DNA of 64,000 nucleotides, taken from assembly GCF_016597785.1 (NCBI RefSeq), contig NZ_JAENJG010000001.1, positions 310,001 through 374,000 of the forward strand, in the 5' to 3' direction. Of the stretch, positions 52,387-60,455 are shown piece by piece. This stretch comes from Leucobacter sp. L43. Its GTDB lineage: Bacteria; Actinomycetota; Actinomycetes; Actinomycetales; Microbacteriaceae. A program made the position numbers and the translations under genes. The stretch's first letter is position 1, and every line of letters starts with the position of its first letter. A model generated the notes under the pieces. The model was not told the DNA's origin, did no database searches, and saw only the letters and a program-made list of their open reading frames with translations.

Positions 52387-53310
52387 ATGGACAACAAGGC
52401 CGAAGTGCGCGAGTTCCTCATGTCGCGGCGTGCACGCCTCTCACCTGCGGATGTCGGGCTGACGGCTGGGTCGAATCGGCGAGTCGCCGGGCTTCGCCGG
52501 TCCGAAGTGGCGATGCTCGCCGATGTGAGCGTCGAGTACTACGCGAAGCTCGAACGTGGAGATATCGCCGGCGCGTCCTCCGCCGTGCTGGAGTCACTCG
52601 CCGAAGCCCTGCTTCTGGATGCCACTGAACGCAGGCATCTCCTCGATCTCGCCCGGACGGCCGACGGCATTCCGGCGTCAGGGCGCCCGCGCAGGCACAC
52701 CGCCGCGCAGCAACCCACCCGCCTCGCGCTCCAGCGCACGCTCGACGCGATCACCGGCGGCCCCGCTTTCATCCGCGACCGTCACCAGAACCTCATCGCG
52801 ACGAACGACTTCGGCGCAGCGTTCTACTCACCTGTGATCGGAACCGGCGGGCGAACTCCGAATCTGGCGCGCTTCCAGTTCCTCGACCCGGCATCGCGCG
52901 ACTTCTATCCGGACTGGGACCTGTTCGCACAGATGTGTGTCGGGATCATGCGCGTCGAGGCCGGCCGCGACCCGCATGATCGAGCTCTGCAGGACCTGGT
53001 CGGAGAACTCTCCACGCGGAGCGAGGCCTTCGCCCAGCTCTGGTCGAGGCACGACGTACGCACCCATGGGAGCGGCAGCAAACGCTTCCACCATCCGCTC
53101 GTCGGCGAGCTCACACTGCTCTACGAAGAGCTCGCGGTCACCTCCGACGAGGGCCTCAGCCTCATCGTCTACACCGCAGAACCGGGGTCGGCTTCCGATG
53201 ATCGGCTGCAACTCCTCTCGAATTGGAACGCCGTCCCTCCCGCTCCCCAAACGCCCAGCGACGCAGACGCCGGGCAGAGACCTGCTCACTGGTCTGGAGA
53301 CCCCGAATGA
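52387..53310 (+). CDS. XRE-family regulator with MmyB-like ligand domain
   Basis: 307 aa from ATG 52387. HTH GLRRSEVAMLADVSVEYYAKLERGD. C-terminal MmyB-type domain of PAS-like fold (RHQNLIATNDFGAAFYSPVIG; LYEELAVTSDEGLSLIVYTAE). The pattern VAGLRRSEVAMLADVS and -EYYAKLERG is typical of actinobacterial redox-linked regulators. It is divergent from the ADH and coupled by ATGA to the acetyltransferase. Confidence 0.9.
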   Translation: MDNKAEVREFLMSRRARLSPADVGLTAGSNRRVAGLRRSEVAMLADVSVEYYAKLERGDIAGASSAVLESLAEALLLDATERRHLLDLARTADGIPASGRPRRHTAAQQPTRLALQRTLDAITGGPAFIRDRHQNLIATNDFGAAFYSPVIGTGGRTPNLARFQFLDPASRDFYPDWDLFAQMCVGIMRVEAGRDPHDRALQDLVGELSTRSEAFAQLWSRHDVRTHGSGSKRFHHPLVGELTLLYEELAVTSDEGLSLIVYTAEPGSASDDRLQLLSNWNAVPPAPQTPSDADAGQRPAHWSGDPE

Positions 53311-53888
53311 ATCTGAACGAACTCCTCAACGCGCTCGATTCGGGCGAGATCATCGCCGGCGGTTCGCCCGGGCACGCGGCCATGCATGAGGCCAGTCAAG
53401 CGTCCCTCCGCATCGCAGGTGAGCTCAATACCGGCTACCACCCTCCAGCGCGGGTGAGAGCGCTGCTTGCCGAGCTGACCGGATCGCCCATCGACGAAAC
53501 CGTGACGCTCTTTCCGCCGTTCACCGCTGATTTCGGCAGGAACATCAGGCTCGGCAAACGCGTGTTCATCAACTCGGGCTGCCGTTTTCAGGACCAGGGC
53601 GGGATTTCGATCGGAGATGACTGCCTGATCGGTCACAACGTCGTCATCGCGACCCTGCAGCATGACGTGGCGCCCAGTCGACGCAGCGATCTGATCCCGT
53701 CGCCCGTCATCATCGGGAGGAACGTGTGGTTGGGTGCCAACGTCACGGTCCTTCCAGGGGTCTCGATCGGCGACGATTCCGTCATCGGCGCCGGTTCTGT
53801 GGTAACCGCCGACGTGCCCGCGGGAGTCATCGCCCTGGGCTCCCCCGCGCGCGTCGTTCGTGCCGTCGACGAGTACGTGCAGGGGTAG
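53307..53888 (+). CDS. Sugar O-acetyltransferase (left-handed beta-helix, MaT/LacA-like)
   Basis: 193 aa. Hexapeptide turns IGDDCLIGHNVVIAT and IIGRNVWLGANVTVLPGVSIGDDSVIGAGSVVTAD. N-terminal helical cap as in maltose/galactoside acetyltransferases. Acetyl-CoA and catalytic His expected in HDVAPS. Overlaps the XRE gene. Confidence 0.9.
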   Translation: MNLNELLNALDSGEIIAGGSPGHAAMHEASQASLRIAGELNTGYHPPARVRALLAELTGSPIDETVTLFPPFTADFGRNIRLGKRVFINSGCRFQDQGGISIGDDCLIGHNVVIATLQHDVAPSRRSDLIPSPVIIGRNVWLGANVTVLPGVSIGDDSVIGAGSVVTADVPAGVIALGSPARVVRAVDEYVQG

Positions 53889-53934
53889 CGGGTGCCGGTC
53901 GCGCGAGCTCCGTTGGCAGTGCTGCTGTGCAGCG

Positions 53935-54354
53935 CTACCGCTCGTTGGGGAGGAGTTCGGCGATGAGGGTTTCGATCCGTGCGCGGATCTCATCCCGAAT
54001 CGGGCGCACCGCCTCGATTCCGCGACCTGCGGGATCGTCGAGCTGCCAATCCTCATAGCGCTTGCCCGGAAAGATCGGACACGCGTCCCCGCAGCCCATG
54101 GTGATCACGACATCGGATTCCTGCACCGCTTCGGGGGTCAGCACCTTCGGAGTCGCCGTCGACATGTCGACACCGACTTCACTCATCGCCGCAACAGCCG
54201 CCGGGTTGATGGAGTCGGCGGGCGCAGACCCAGCCGATCTCACCTCGATGCGCCCGCGCGCGAGGTGATCGAGGAAGGCGGCCGCCATCTGAGATCGCCC
54301 GGCGTTGTGCACGCACACGAACAGAACGGATGGCTTCGCTGGGGTGTGAATCAT
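53935..54354 (-). CDS. arsC: Second arsenate reductase ArsC (solo)
   Basis: 139 aa. VLFVCVHNAGRSQ with catalytic Cys, VITMGCGDACPIFPGKRYEDW; closely matches the arsC at 11670. No permease or ArsR is adjacent. Probably a paralogue from another gene movement. Confidence 0.92.
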   Translation of the reverse strand: MIHTPAKPSVLFVCVHNAGRSQMAAAFLDHLARGRIEVRSAGSAPADSINPAAVAAMSEVGVDMSTATPKVLTPEAVQESDVVITMGCGDACPIFPGKRYEDWQLDDPAGRGIEAVRPIRDEIRARIETLIAELLPNER

Positions 54355-54459
54355 GCTGGCGCCTTCGGTCGAGTGGAGGTGGGAGACGGCGGAGCATACG
54401 CTCGGCGCGCGTCGTTCAAGGCGTCTTCGGTCTCCGCCGGTGCGGTACCGAGGAGACGA

Positions 54460-54873
54460 TCAGGATCCGTCCTGAACTGCCGCGACCGCTTCGATCTCGA
54501 CGAGCTGATCGTCGTAGCCCAGAACGGTCACGCCGAGAAGAGTGCTCGGAACATCATGGTCTCCGAATGCGTCACGGACGACTTCCCACGCCGCGACCAG
54601 GTCGGACTGCTGCGCCGAAGCGACCAGGACGCGAGTGCTGATCACGTCTCGAGTATCTGCACCGGCCTCGGCGAGCGCGACCTGCATGTTCTCGATGCAC
54701 TTGGCGGCCTGCGCCGCAACGTCACCGATCCCTGCCGTCGTTCCGTCCGCCTGCAACGGGCAGGAACCCGCGAGGAAGATCAATCGGGCATCTGCCGGTG
54801 CGGTCGCGGCGTATGCGTACTCAGCGGCATCGGAGAGCGAGGAGGATCGGATCAGGGTAACTGCTCGGGGCAC
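54460..54873 (-). CDS. RidA/YjgF-family protein
   Basis: 137 aa from GTG 54873, downstream of GAAAGG. Standard family length, with AGSCPLQADGTTAGIGDVAAQAA, and ISTRVLVASAQQSDLVAAW. RidA proteins hydrolyse reactive enamine/imine intermediates; the key Arg is visible as STRV. Confidence 0.88.
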   Translation of the reverse strand: MPRAVTLIRSSSLSDAAEYAYAATAPADARLIFLAGSCPLQADGTTAGIGDVAAQAAKCIENMQVALAEAGADTRDVISTRVLVASAQQSDLVAAWEVVRDAFGDHDVPSTLLGVTVLGYDDQLVEIEAVAAVQDGS

Positions 54874-54929
54874 GCCAGACCTTTCGGGTGGGAGACGGTT
54901 CGACCCATCTTCGCAGGTCTGAGCACTCG

Positions 54930-55622
54930 TCAGCGAACGGCGAAACGCCGATGCGCGATGCGCGCACGGGCGCCCCGCAGGAGTGACCACGCCCCGAGGC
55001 TGCACGCCGGTACGACAATCCCGACCAGGGCGCCAGCGGCAACGTCGTGCAGGTAGTGGACGCCCTCGAGAAGGCGCCCGGCTGAGACCACCGCGGCTAT
55101 CGCTATCGCACTCAAGGCGCTGCTCACGCTGACGCTTGCCACCGCTATCACCCATACGGCGGCGAATGCGAGGGTCGCGTGGTTCGACGGGAAGGAGTAG
55201 TCGGTGACCTGGCACTCGCCCACGCTCATCCATCTCGTGCAGGGACGCGCTTGAGCGAACACGAGCTTGAGCAGCTCGCTCCCCGCGTATGCTGCCATCA
55301 CTCCGGCCGCGCTCGCGACCACTGCACCGCGAGACGCCGGTCGCTTCATCCACGCCAACGCCATCGCACCTGCGGTCGCGGCGGCCAGAACTGCAAGTGC
55401 GGCGTCTGAGACGAACGTTGCCCCTGGGAGTGACGCACCCGCTTCAGCTGCCGTTCGGGTGACGACGACGCTGAGGCTCTCTCCGGATGTCGGGATCAGC
55501 AGTACGCATCCGGCAAGAACGGCCGTCAAGAGTATCGGAAGGATCGGTGTGCGAGCGGGCAAGGAGTGCATCACTCCACTGTCTTCGACGAGACGCTGGC
55601 AGGCATCGGTCCCGGGTGCCAT
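54930..55622 (-). CDS. PAP2-family membrane phosphatase
   Basis: 230 aa with about five membrane segments. Catalytic motifs KLVFAQARP (KX6RP), YSFPSNH and SAGRLLEGVHYLHDV (SRX5HX3D). Hydrolyses lipid pyrophosphates or phosphatidic acid. Start is uncertain (55622 or ATG 55571); the second lies after GGAG. Confidence 0.88.
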   Translation of the reverse strand: MAPGTDACQRLVEDSGVMHSLPARTPILPILLTAVLAGCVLLIPTSGESLSVVVTRTAAEAGASLPGATFVSDAALAVLAAATAGAMALAWMKRPASRGAVVASAAGVMAAYAGSELLKLVFAQARPCTRWMSVGECQVTDYSFPSNHATLAFAAVWVIAVASVSVSSALSAIAIAAVVSAGRLLEGVHYLHDVAAGALVGIVVPACSLGAWSLLRGARARIAHRRFAVR

Positions 55623-55687
55623 GACAGTGGCACCCGCGTACCGGTTTCTGCAACCGCGCCTGGTTCATCGCATGTAGAGTCTGAGAC

Positions 55688-55756
55688 ATGTCGAGCCCGA
55701 AATCGGATGAGTCGGGGGTTGCCGGTCACACCGCCAGCCCCGTGCACCACGAATAA
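55688..55756 (+). CDS. Putative 22-aa leader peptide of the chloramphenicol-exporter-like gene
   Basis: ATG 55688 to TAA 55754: MSSPKSDESGVAGHTASPVHHE. TAGAGT about ten bases before suggests a leaderless start. Its beginning resembles the short leader peptide known ahead of cmlA (MSTSKNADK). It lies 100 bp before the exporter start; a hairpin CAAGAA-GCCCAT-TTCTTG falls in between. Ribosome stalling control by chloramphenicol is possible but not shown. Confidence 0.45.
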   Translation: MSSPKSDESGVAGHTASPVHHE

Positions 55757-55856
55757 CGACGCCGACGCTGCGCGCAGGTGCATGTCTGCTCGACCCCGGG
55801 GTGCTGGCCGCGGTGACAAGAAGCCCATTTCTTGATCCCTCACCTCGGAGTCTTCA

Positions 55857-57017
55857 TTGCCGTTCGCTCTCTACATGCTCGCCCTGGCCATCTTCGTCAT
55901 GGGCACCTCAGAATTCATGCTGGCGGGGTTGCTCCCCGCCATTGCGACTGATCTCGACATCCCGGTCGGCACTGCTGGCCTCCTGACCTCCGCGTTCGCA
56001 GTCGGGATGGTGATCGGCGCGCCGCTGATGGCAGCCCTCGCTCGCCGCTGGCCGCCTCGACTCACCCTGCTCGTCTGCCTCCTCACCTTCGCCACGTGCC
56101 ATGTCGTCGGAGCGTTGACGCCGCACTTCTCGCTGCTTGTGCTCACCCGAGTACTCAGCGCGCTCGCCAACGCTGGCTTTCTCGCCGTGGCGCTGGGCGC
56201 GGCTGCCGCGCTGGTGCCGAAGCATCGCACCGGACGCGCCGTATCGATCCTGCTCTCCGGTACAACGATCGCGACTGTGGCCGGAGTCCCCGCCGGAGCT
56301 CTGCTCGGCGCGGCACTGGGCTGGCGTGCGACGTTCTGGGCGGTCGCCATCCTCTGCGCTCCCGCGGCCGTGGGGGTCGCGCGAGGGATCGCGAATCGCC
56401 CGCCGCAGCCCACCGCTGCGTCGATCTCGCCCAGCCTCCGGGCGGAGCTCGCCCTGCTGTCGACGCCGCGACTCCTGCTGCCCATGGTGCTCGGGGCGTT
56501 GATCAATGGTGCGACGTTTGCGGTGTTCACGTTCCTCGCACCCCTGGTGACGGAGACGGCGCAGCTGTCCGAGATCTGGGTTCCCGTCACCCTCGTGATG
56601 TTCGGCATCGGATCGTTCATCGGGGTCGTGACCGCTGGACGCTTCTCGGATCAGCGCCCCCGCGCCGTCCTCGCCATCGGCGGGCCGCTGCTGGTGATCG
56701 GGTGGGTCGCCATGGCATCGATGGCCACGCTCCCGGTGGTGCTGGTGTCTCTCGTGCTCGCGCAGGGGGCGCTCTCGTTCGCGGTCGGCAGTACGGTCAT
56801 CGCGCGCGTTCTCTCCGCGGCCGCGCAAGCGCCGACGATGGGCGGCGCGTACGCGACTGCAGCGCTGAATATCGGTGCCGCAACGGGACCGATACTCGGC
56901 GGCGCTGCGCTCGCGGCAGGGACGGGCGCGCTTGGTCCCGTATGGATCGCCATGGCGCTGACCGGCAGCGCCCTCGGCATCGCCCTGCTGTGGACGCGCG
57001 GCCGCTTCGACCTCTAG
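55857..57017 (+). CDS. cmx: MFS exporter of the Cmx/CmlR chloramphenicol-efflux type
   Basis: 386 aa from TTG 55857, with CGGAG seven bases upstream. It begins MPFALYMLALAIFVMGTSEF and continues MLAGLLPAIATDLDIPVGTA, GLLTSAFAVGMVIGAPLMAA, the opening conserved in Cmx and CmlR exporters. About twelve membrane segments. Predicted to export phenicols; substrate range is inference from family. Its stop overlaps the UbiB stop on the other strand. Confidence 0.85.
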   Translation: MPFALYMLALAIFVMGTSEFMLAGLLPAIATDLDIPVGTAGLLTSAFAVGMVIGAPLMAALARRWPPRLTLLVCLLTFATCHVVGALTPHFSLLVLTRVLSALANAGFLAVALGAAAALVPKHRTGRAVSILLSGTTIATVAGVPAGALLGAALGWRATFWAVAILCAPAAVGVARGIANRPPQPTAASISPSLRAELALLSTPRLLLPMVLGALINGATFAVFTFLAPLVTETAQLSEIWVPVTLVMFGIGSFIGVVTAGRFSDQRPRAVLAIGGPLLVIGWVAMASMATLPVVLVSLVLAQGALSFAVGSTVIARVLSAAAQAPTMGGAYATAALNIGAATGPILGGAALAAGTGALGPVWIAMALTGSALGIALLWTRGRFDL

Positions 57018-58714
57018 CGCCGCCTGAACCCGTTTCCGATCATCCATGCGAGCGGCACAATCGATGCGAAGAGGAGAACCGTGCTCAGCGCAGCGTCGGC
57101 GTCGCGGATCAGCGCACCGCTGATGAGGACTGACCCGAACAGTATGGCGGGCGTCTGGCTCCGGCCGGTCGTTCCGACGCGGGTCAAGCGCTGTTCGAGC
57201 TGCGGCGCGCGTATTTCGAGGTCGCCACTGTCGATCCGGTCGAGTGTGGTACCGATTCTCGAGGGGAGCAGCATGAAGGCGCGTGCTGCGTCCAGCGCAC
57301 GACTCGCAGCATCCGCGATGACGTTGCCGCGCTCCTCACGGATGAGCTGTTGCGCGTAGGGCTCGATGGCATCCCAGAGATTGAACTTCGGGTCGAGGGT
57401 GCTGCAGACGCCCGACGTGAGCGAGATCGCTCGGATGATGAGCAGAAAGTTCTCGGGCAGCTGGAACGGGAGCGTGCGGATCACATCGCTGAACTGATGG
57501 CCGAAGTCACGGAACTCGCGCGGGTCGACATCTCGGAGTTCGGCGAACCCCATGCCTCCGAATCGCGCGAACAGCTGCGTCATGGCCCGCTCGAGCTCGG
57601 AGGCGTCGGCGTTGGGCAGCAGCACCCCCACCTCGCGCATCGCTGCCACAAGTCCGCGACCGTCTCTCGTCGCAGCTGCGATCAGCAGTGATCGCAGAGC
57701 GCCGCGGGTTCCCGCTGGCACTTCGCCCATCATGCCGAAATCGATGAACGTCAGTCGCCACTCCCCCGGCTCAGCGTCATCTCGCGGTGTGACGAAGACG
57801 TTGCCCGGGTGCGGGTCGGCGTGGAAGAAGGCATGCGTGAATAGCTGATCGAACATCACCGTCGCGAACCGCAGCGCGACGTCGTGCGGTTCGATGCCGG
57901 CCGCTCTGAGCGCGTCGACATCTGAGATCTTGATCGCAGAAACATCTTCGAGCGTGAGCACGCGTCGGCTCGTCCGCTCCCAGACGACTTCGGGAACGGC
58001 GACGCCGTCGTGCGCCGCGAAGTTCTGACGGAAGCGCTCAGCATTGGCGGCCTCCTGCAGGTAGTCGATCTCCTCGAGACTCGTCACTGCGAACTCTTCG
58101 ACGAGCGCCGGCATATCGACCCGGCGGGAGACCAGCCGCACGTGACTCAGCCACCGACCGACTTTGCGGAGCGCCGCGAGGTCGACCGCGACGATGCCGT
58201 CGATCCCGGGACGCTGCACTTTGAGCACGGCTCGGGAGAATCCAACGTCGGCTGCGAGGGCGGGGGCGAGGATCGCGGCGTGGGCCTGGCCGAGCGAAGC
58301 TGCGGCGAGCGGCGCGGATTCGACCTCCGCGAACACTGTCGCGAGCGGCACGCCGAGCTCCCGCTCCGCGAGATCGCGGATGTCTGCGAACGCCTCGGCA
58401 GGCACCTCGTCTTGCAGTCCCTCCAGCTCAGCCGTGATCTCGGGCGGAAGAACGTCGAGCCGAGACGACATGAACTGACCCACCTTGATCATGAGTCCGC
58501 CGAGCTCCACGGCGAGGCCGTGGAATGCCCGGGCGAACCGCCGCATGCGGCGCGGGCGCGTGCGCTCGGTGATCCGCTGCAAGCCGAGCCGCGGGAGCAC
58601 CAGCTCGTACCACCACGCGTGAGCGAGATGCCGCGATGCGAAGCGGAGGATGCGTCGATAGCGGACCTGATCGATCTCGGTCGGAAGGTCGCCGCTCGAG
58701 GCCTCGAACGACAC
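57014..58714 (-). CDS. ABC1/UbiB-family protein kinase-like
   Basis: 566 aa from GTG 58714. Motifs: AVLKVQRPGID, TSLEEIDYLQEAANAERF, FFHADPHPGNVF and TFIDFGMMGEV, the atypical-kinase/ADCK core. Hydrophobic C-terminus (ILFGSVLISGALI; STVLLFASIVPLAWMIG) suggests membrane attachment. UbiB proteins assist quinone or lipid metabolism. Five bases after the PadR stop, so probably one operon. Confidence 0.92.
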   Translation of the reverse strand: MSFEASSGDLPTEIDQVRYRRILRFASRHLAHAWWYELVLPRLGLQRITERTRPRRMRRFARAFHGLAVELGGLMIKVGQFMSSRLDVLPPEITAELEGLQDEVPAEAFADIRDLAERELGVPLATVFAEVESAPLAAASLGQAHAAILAPALAADVGFSRAVLKVQRPGIDGIVAVDLAALRKVGRWLSHVRLVSRRVDMPALVEEFAVTSLEEIDYLQEAANAERFRQNFAAHDGVAVPEVVWERTSRRVLTLEDVSAIKISDVDALRAAGIEPHDVALRFATVMFDQLFTHAFFHADPHPGNVFVTPRDDAEPGEWRLTFIDFGMMGEVPAGTRGALRSLLIAAATRDGRGLVAAMREVGVLLPNADASELERAMTQLFARFGGMGFAELRDVDPREFRDFGHQFSDVIRTLPFQLPENFLLIIRAISLTSGVCSTLDPKFNLWDAIEPYAQQLIREERGNVIADAASRALDAARAFMLLPSRIGTTLDRIDSGDLEIRAPQLEQRLTRVGTTGRSQTPAILFGSVLISGALIRDADAALSTVLLFASIVPLAWMIGNGFRRR

Positions 58715-58719
58715 CCCGC

Positions 58720-59265
58720 TCAGCCCTGGGCGAGGATGCTGTACAGGCGTCGACGCGTCTCTTCGAGCGCCTCGACCGCTTCGGAGATCTGTTCCGTGCT
58801 CCCCGATCGACCGACCTGGGCCGCCGCCTGCGCCAGTTCGAATCCTGCTTGCGCGAGGGCTCCGTGGCGCTTGGGGGCGCTCTCCGAAGCCGTGTCCCAC
58901 GGAGCTTTCGCCTCGCCTGCGGCCACGGCTTCTCCACCCGCGTCCGTGAGCGCGTACGTCTTGCGACCGTTCGACTCCTCTGCGGAGATGAGGCCTTCAT
59001 CGGCGAGCATCTGCAACGTCGGGTACACCGATCCAGCGCTCGGCTTCCAGGAGCCGCCGCTGCGCTGCTCGATCTCGCGGATGATCTGGTAGCCGTGCAT
59101 CGGTTCCTCGGCGAGCAGCGACAGCACTGCGGCGCGCACGTCACCGCGCGCCATGCGTGACCCAGCGCGCTTCTCGAACCCGGTGCGGAGCTGATCCATC
59201 GCCTCCCACAGCGACTCCCCCGGTGATCCAGAGCCGAATCCGAATGAGTTGAATGACTGATGCAT
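58720..59265 (-). CDS. PadR-family transcriptional regulator
   Basis: 181 aa from ATG 59265, preceded by GGAGGA. HTH RGDVRAAVLSLLAEEPMHGY, IIREIEQRSGGSWKPSAGSV, YPTLQMLADEGLI: the PadR pattern. The C-terminal helix EALEETRRRLYSILAQG makes the dimer. N-terminal 40 residues are Gly/Ser/Phe rich. Co-encoded with UbiB, which it likely represses. Confidence 0.93.
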   Translation of the reverse strand: MHQSFNSFGFGSGSPGESLWEAMDQLRTGFEKRAGSRMARGDVRAAVLSLLAEEPMHGYQIIREIEQRSGGSWKPSAGSVYPTLQMLADEGLISAEESNGRKTYALTDAGGEAVAAGEAKAPWDTASESAPKRHGALAQAGFELAQAAAQVGRSGSTEQISEAVEALEETRRRLYSILAQG

Positions 59266-59360
59266 GGCGTCCTCCGTGTCTGTCGTGCGACGTTCGTGAG
59301 CGATAGTCAACAACATACGCCGACATGCTGAACGATACATGTCAAGCTGCACACCGCGGG

Positions 59361-60386
59361 CTACGCCGCATCGCGCTTGGGCGACTTCCGTTGCGACGTG
59401 CGCTTCTTCGGGGCGCTCTTTCTCTCGGTCCGCTTCTTCGCCGTGGTCTGCTTTCCAGTCGTGGCCTTGCTCTCGCTCCGCTTCGGCGTCGCCTTCCTCG
59501 TCGTCTTCTTCGCCCCACCGCCGGCTTTCGCACCGGCACCGGCCGCCCCACCACTCGATTTCGCGCCGGCCGCCCCGCCGCGTCCGCGCTTCTTCGACGC
59601 CCGTGAGCGCTGCACGCTCTCCTTCAGCGCGGCCATGAGGTCGATGACCTCCGCGTCGCTCCCCTCGTCGTCCTCAGAAGCGCCGAACGTGGCATCGGTA
59701 TCCAGCGCGTCTCCCTCGGCCAGCTTCGCCTGGACGAGTTTTCGCAGCTCTTCCTGATACTCATCGTGAAAGTCGGTGGCGTCGAAGTCTCCTGAGAAGC
59801 TCTTCACGAGCGCTGCAGACAGCTGCAGCTCTTTCGCCGTGATGCGGACCCGCTCGTCGAGCTCGGGGAACTCGGCTTCTCGAACCTCATCGGGCCAGAG
59901 CAGATTCTGCACGACGAGCACATCGTCGCGGACTCGGAGAGCGGCGATGCGGGTCTTCTGACGCAGCGCGAACTGCACGATCGCAGTGCGATCGGTCTGC
60001 TCGAGCGTGCGCCGCAGGAGCACGTAGGCCTTCGACGACTTTCCGGCGGGTCTCAGAAAGTAGCTCTTCTCGAACATGATGGGGTCGAGCTGGTCGGTGG
60101 GTACGAACTCGACGACCGAGATCTCGCGGTTGCGCTCCTGCGGGATCGCGTCGAGCTCGTCCTTCGTCAGGACCACCGTCTCATCGTCCTCGACGTAGGC
60201 GCGATTGATATCGGCGTACTCGACGGTCTCGCCGCATACCTCGCAGCGCCGTTGATAGCGGATGCGCCCGCCGTCACGCGCGTGCACCTGGTGCAGTTCC
60301 ACGTCGTGATCCTCGGTCGCACTGAACAGTTTCACCGGAACATTGACGAGCCCGAAGGTGATCGCCCCGGTCCATATGGCTCTCAT
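59361..60386 (-). CDS. ku: Ku-like DNA end-binding protein
   Basis: 341 aa. Begins MRAIWTGAITFGLVNVPVKLF, the Ku core to about residue 255, with KSYFLRP, and a Lys/Ala/Gly-rich tail of about 85 residues (KKRGRGGAAGAKS; KKTTRKATPKRSE). The tail, absent in shorter bacterial Ku proteins, binds DNA and helps slide. It acts with LigD in non-homologous end joining. Divergent from ligD by 69 bp. Confidence 0.96.
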   Translation of the reverse strand: MRAIWTGAITFGLVNVPVKLFSATEDHDVELHQVHARDGGRIRYQRRCEVCGETVEYADINRAYVEDDETVVLTKDELDAIPQERNREISVVEFVPTDQLDPIMFEKSYFLRPAGKSSKAYVLLRRTLEQTDRTAIVQFALRQKTRIAALRVRDDVLVVQNLLWPDEVREAEFPELDERVRITAKELQLSAALVKSFSGDFDATDFHDEYQEELRKLVQAKLAEGDALDTDATFGASEDDEGSDAEVIDLMAALKESVQRSRASKKRGRGGAAGAKSSGGAAGAGAKAGGGAKKTTRKATPKRSESKATTGKQTTAKKRTERKSAPKKRTSQRKSPKRDAA

Positions 60387-60455
60387 ACGTACAGTAGAGC
60401 CGAATCGAGTGTCAACGGGCTACGCCTTGTGCCTCGGCGGAGGAATGCTGTAGCC

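Noticed and set aside
57014-58900. Longer UbiB start at 58900
   Set aside because: The extra 62 codons are Arg/Gly-rich and overlap the PadR gene in another frame; the GTG at 58714 begins the conserved part.
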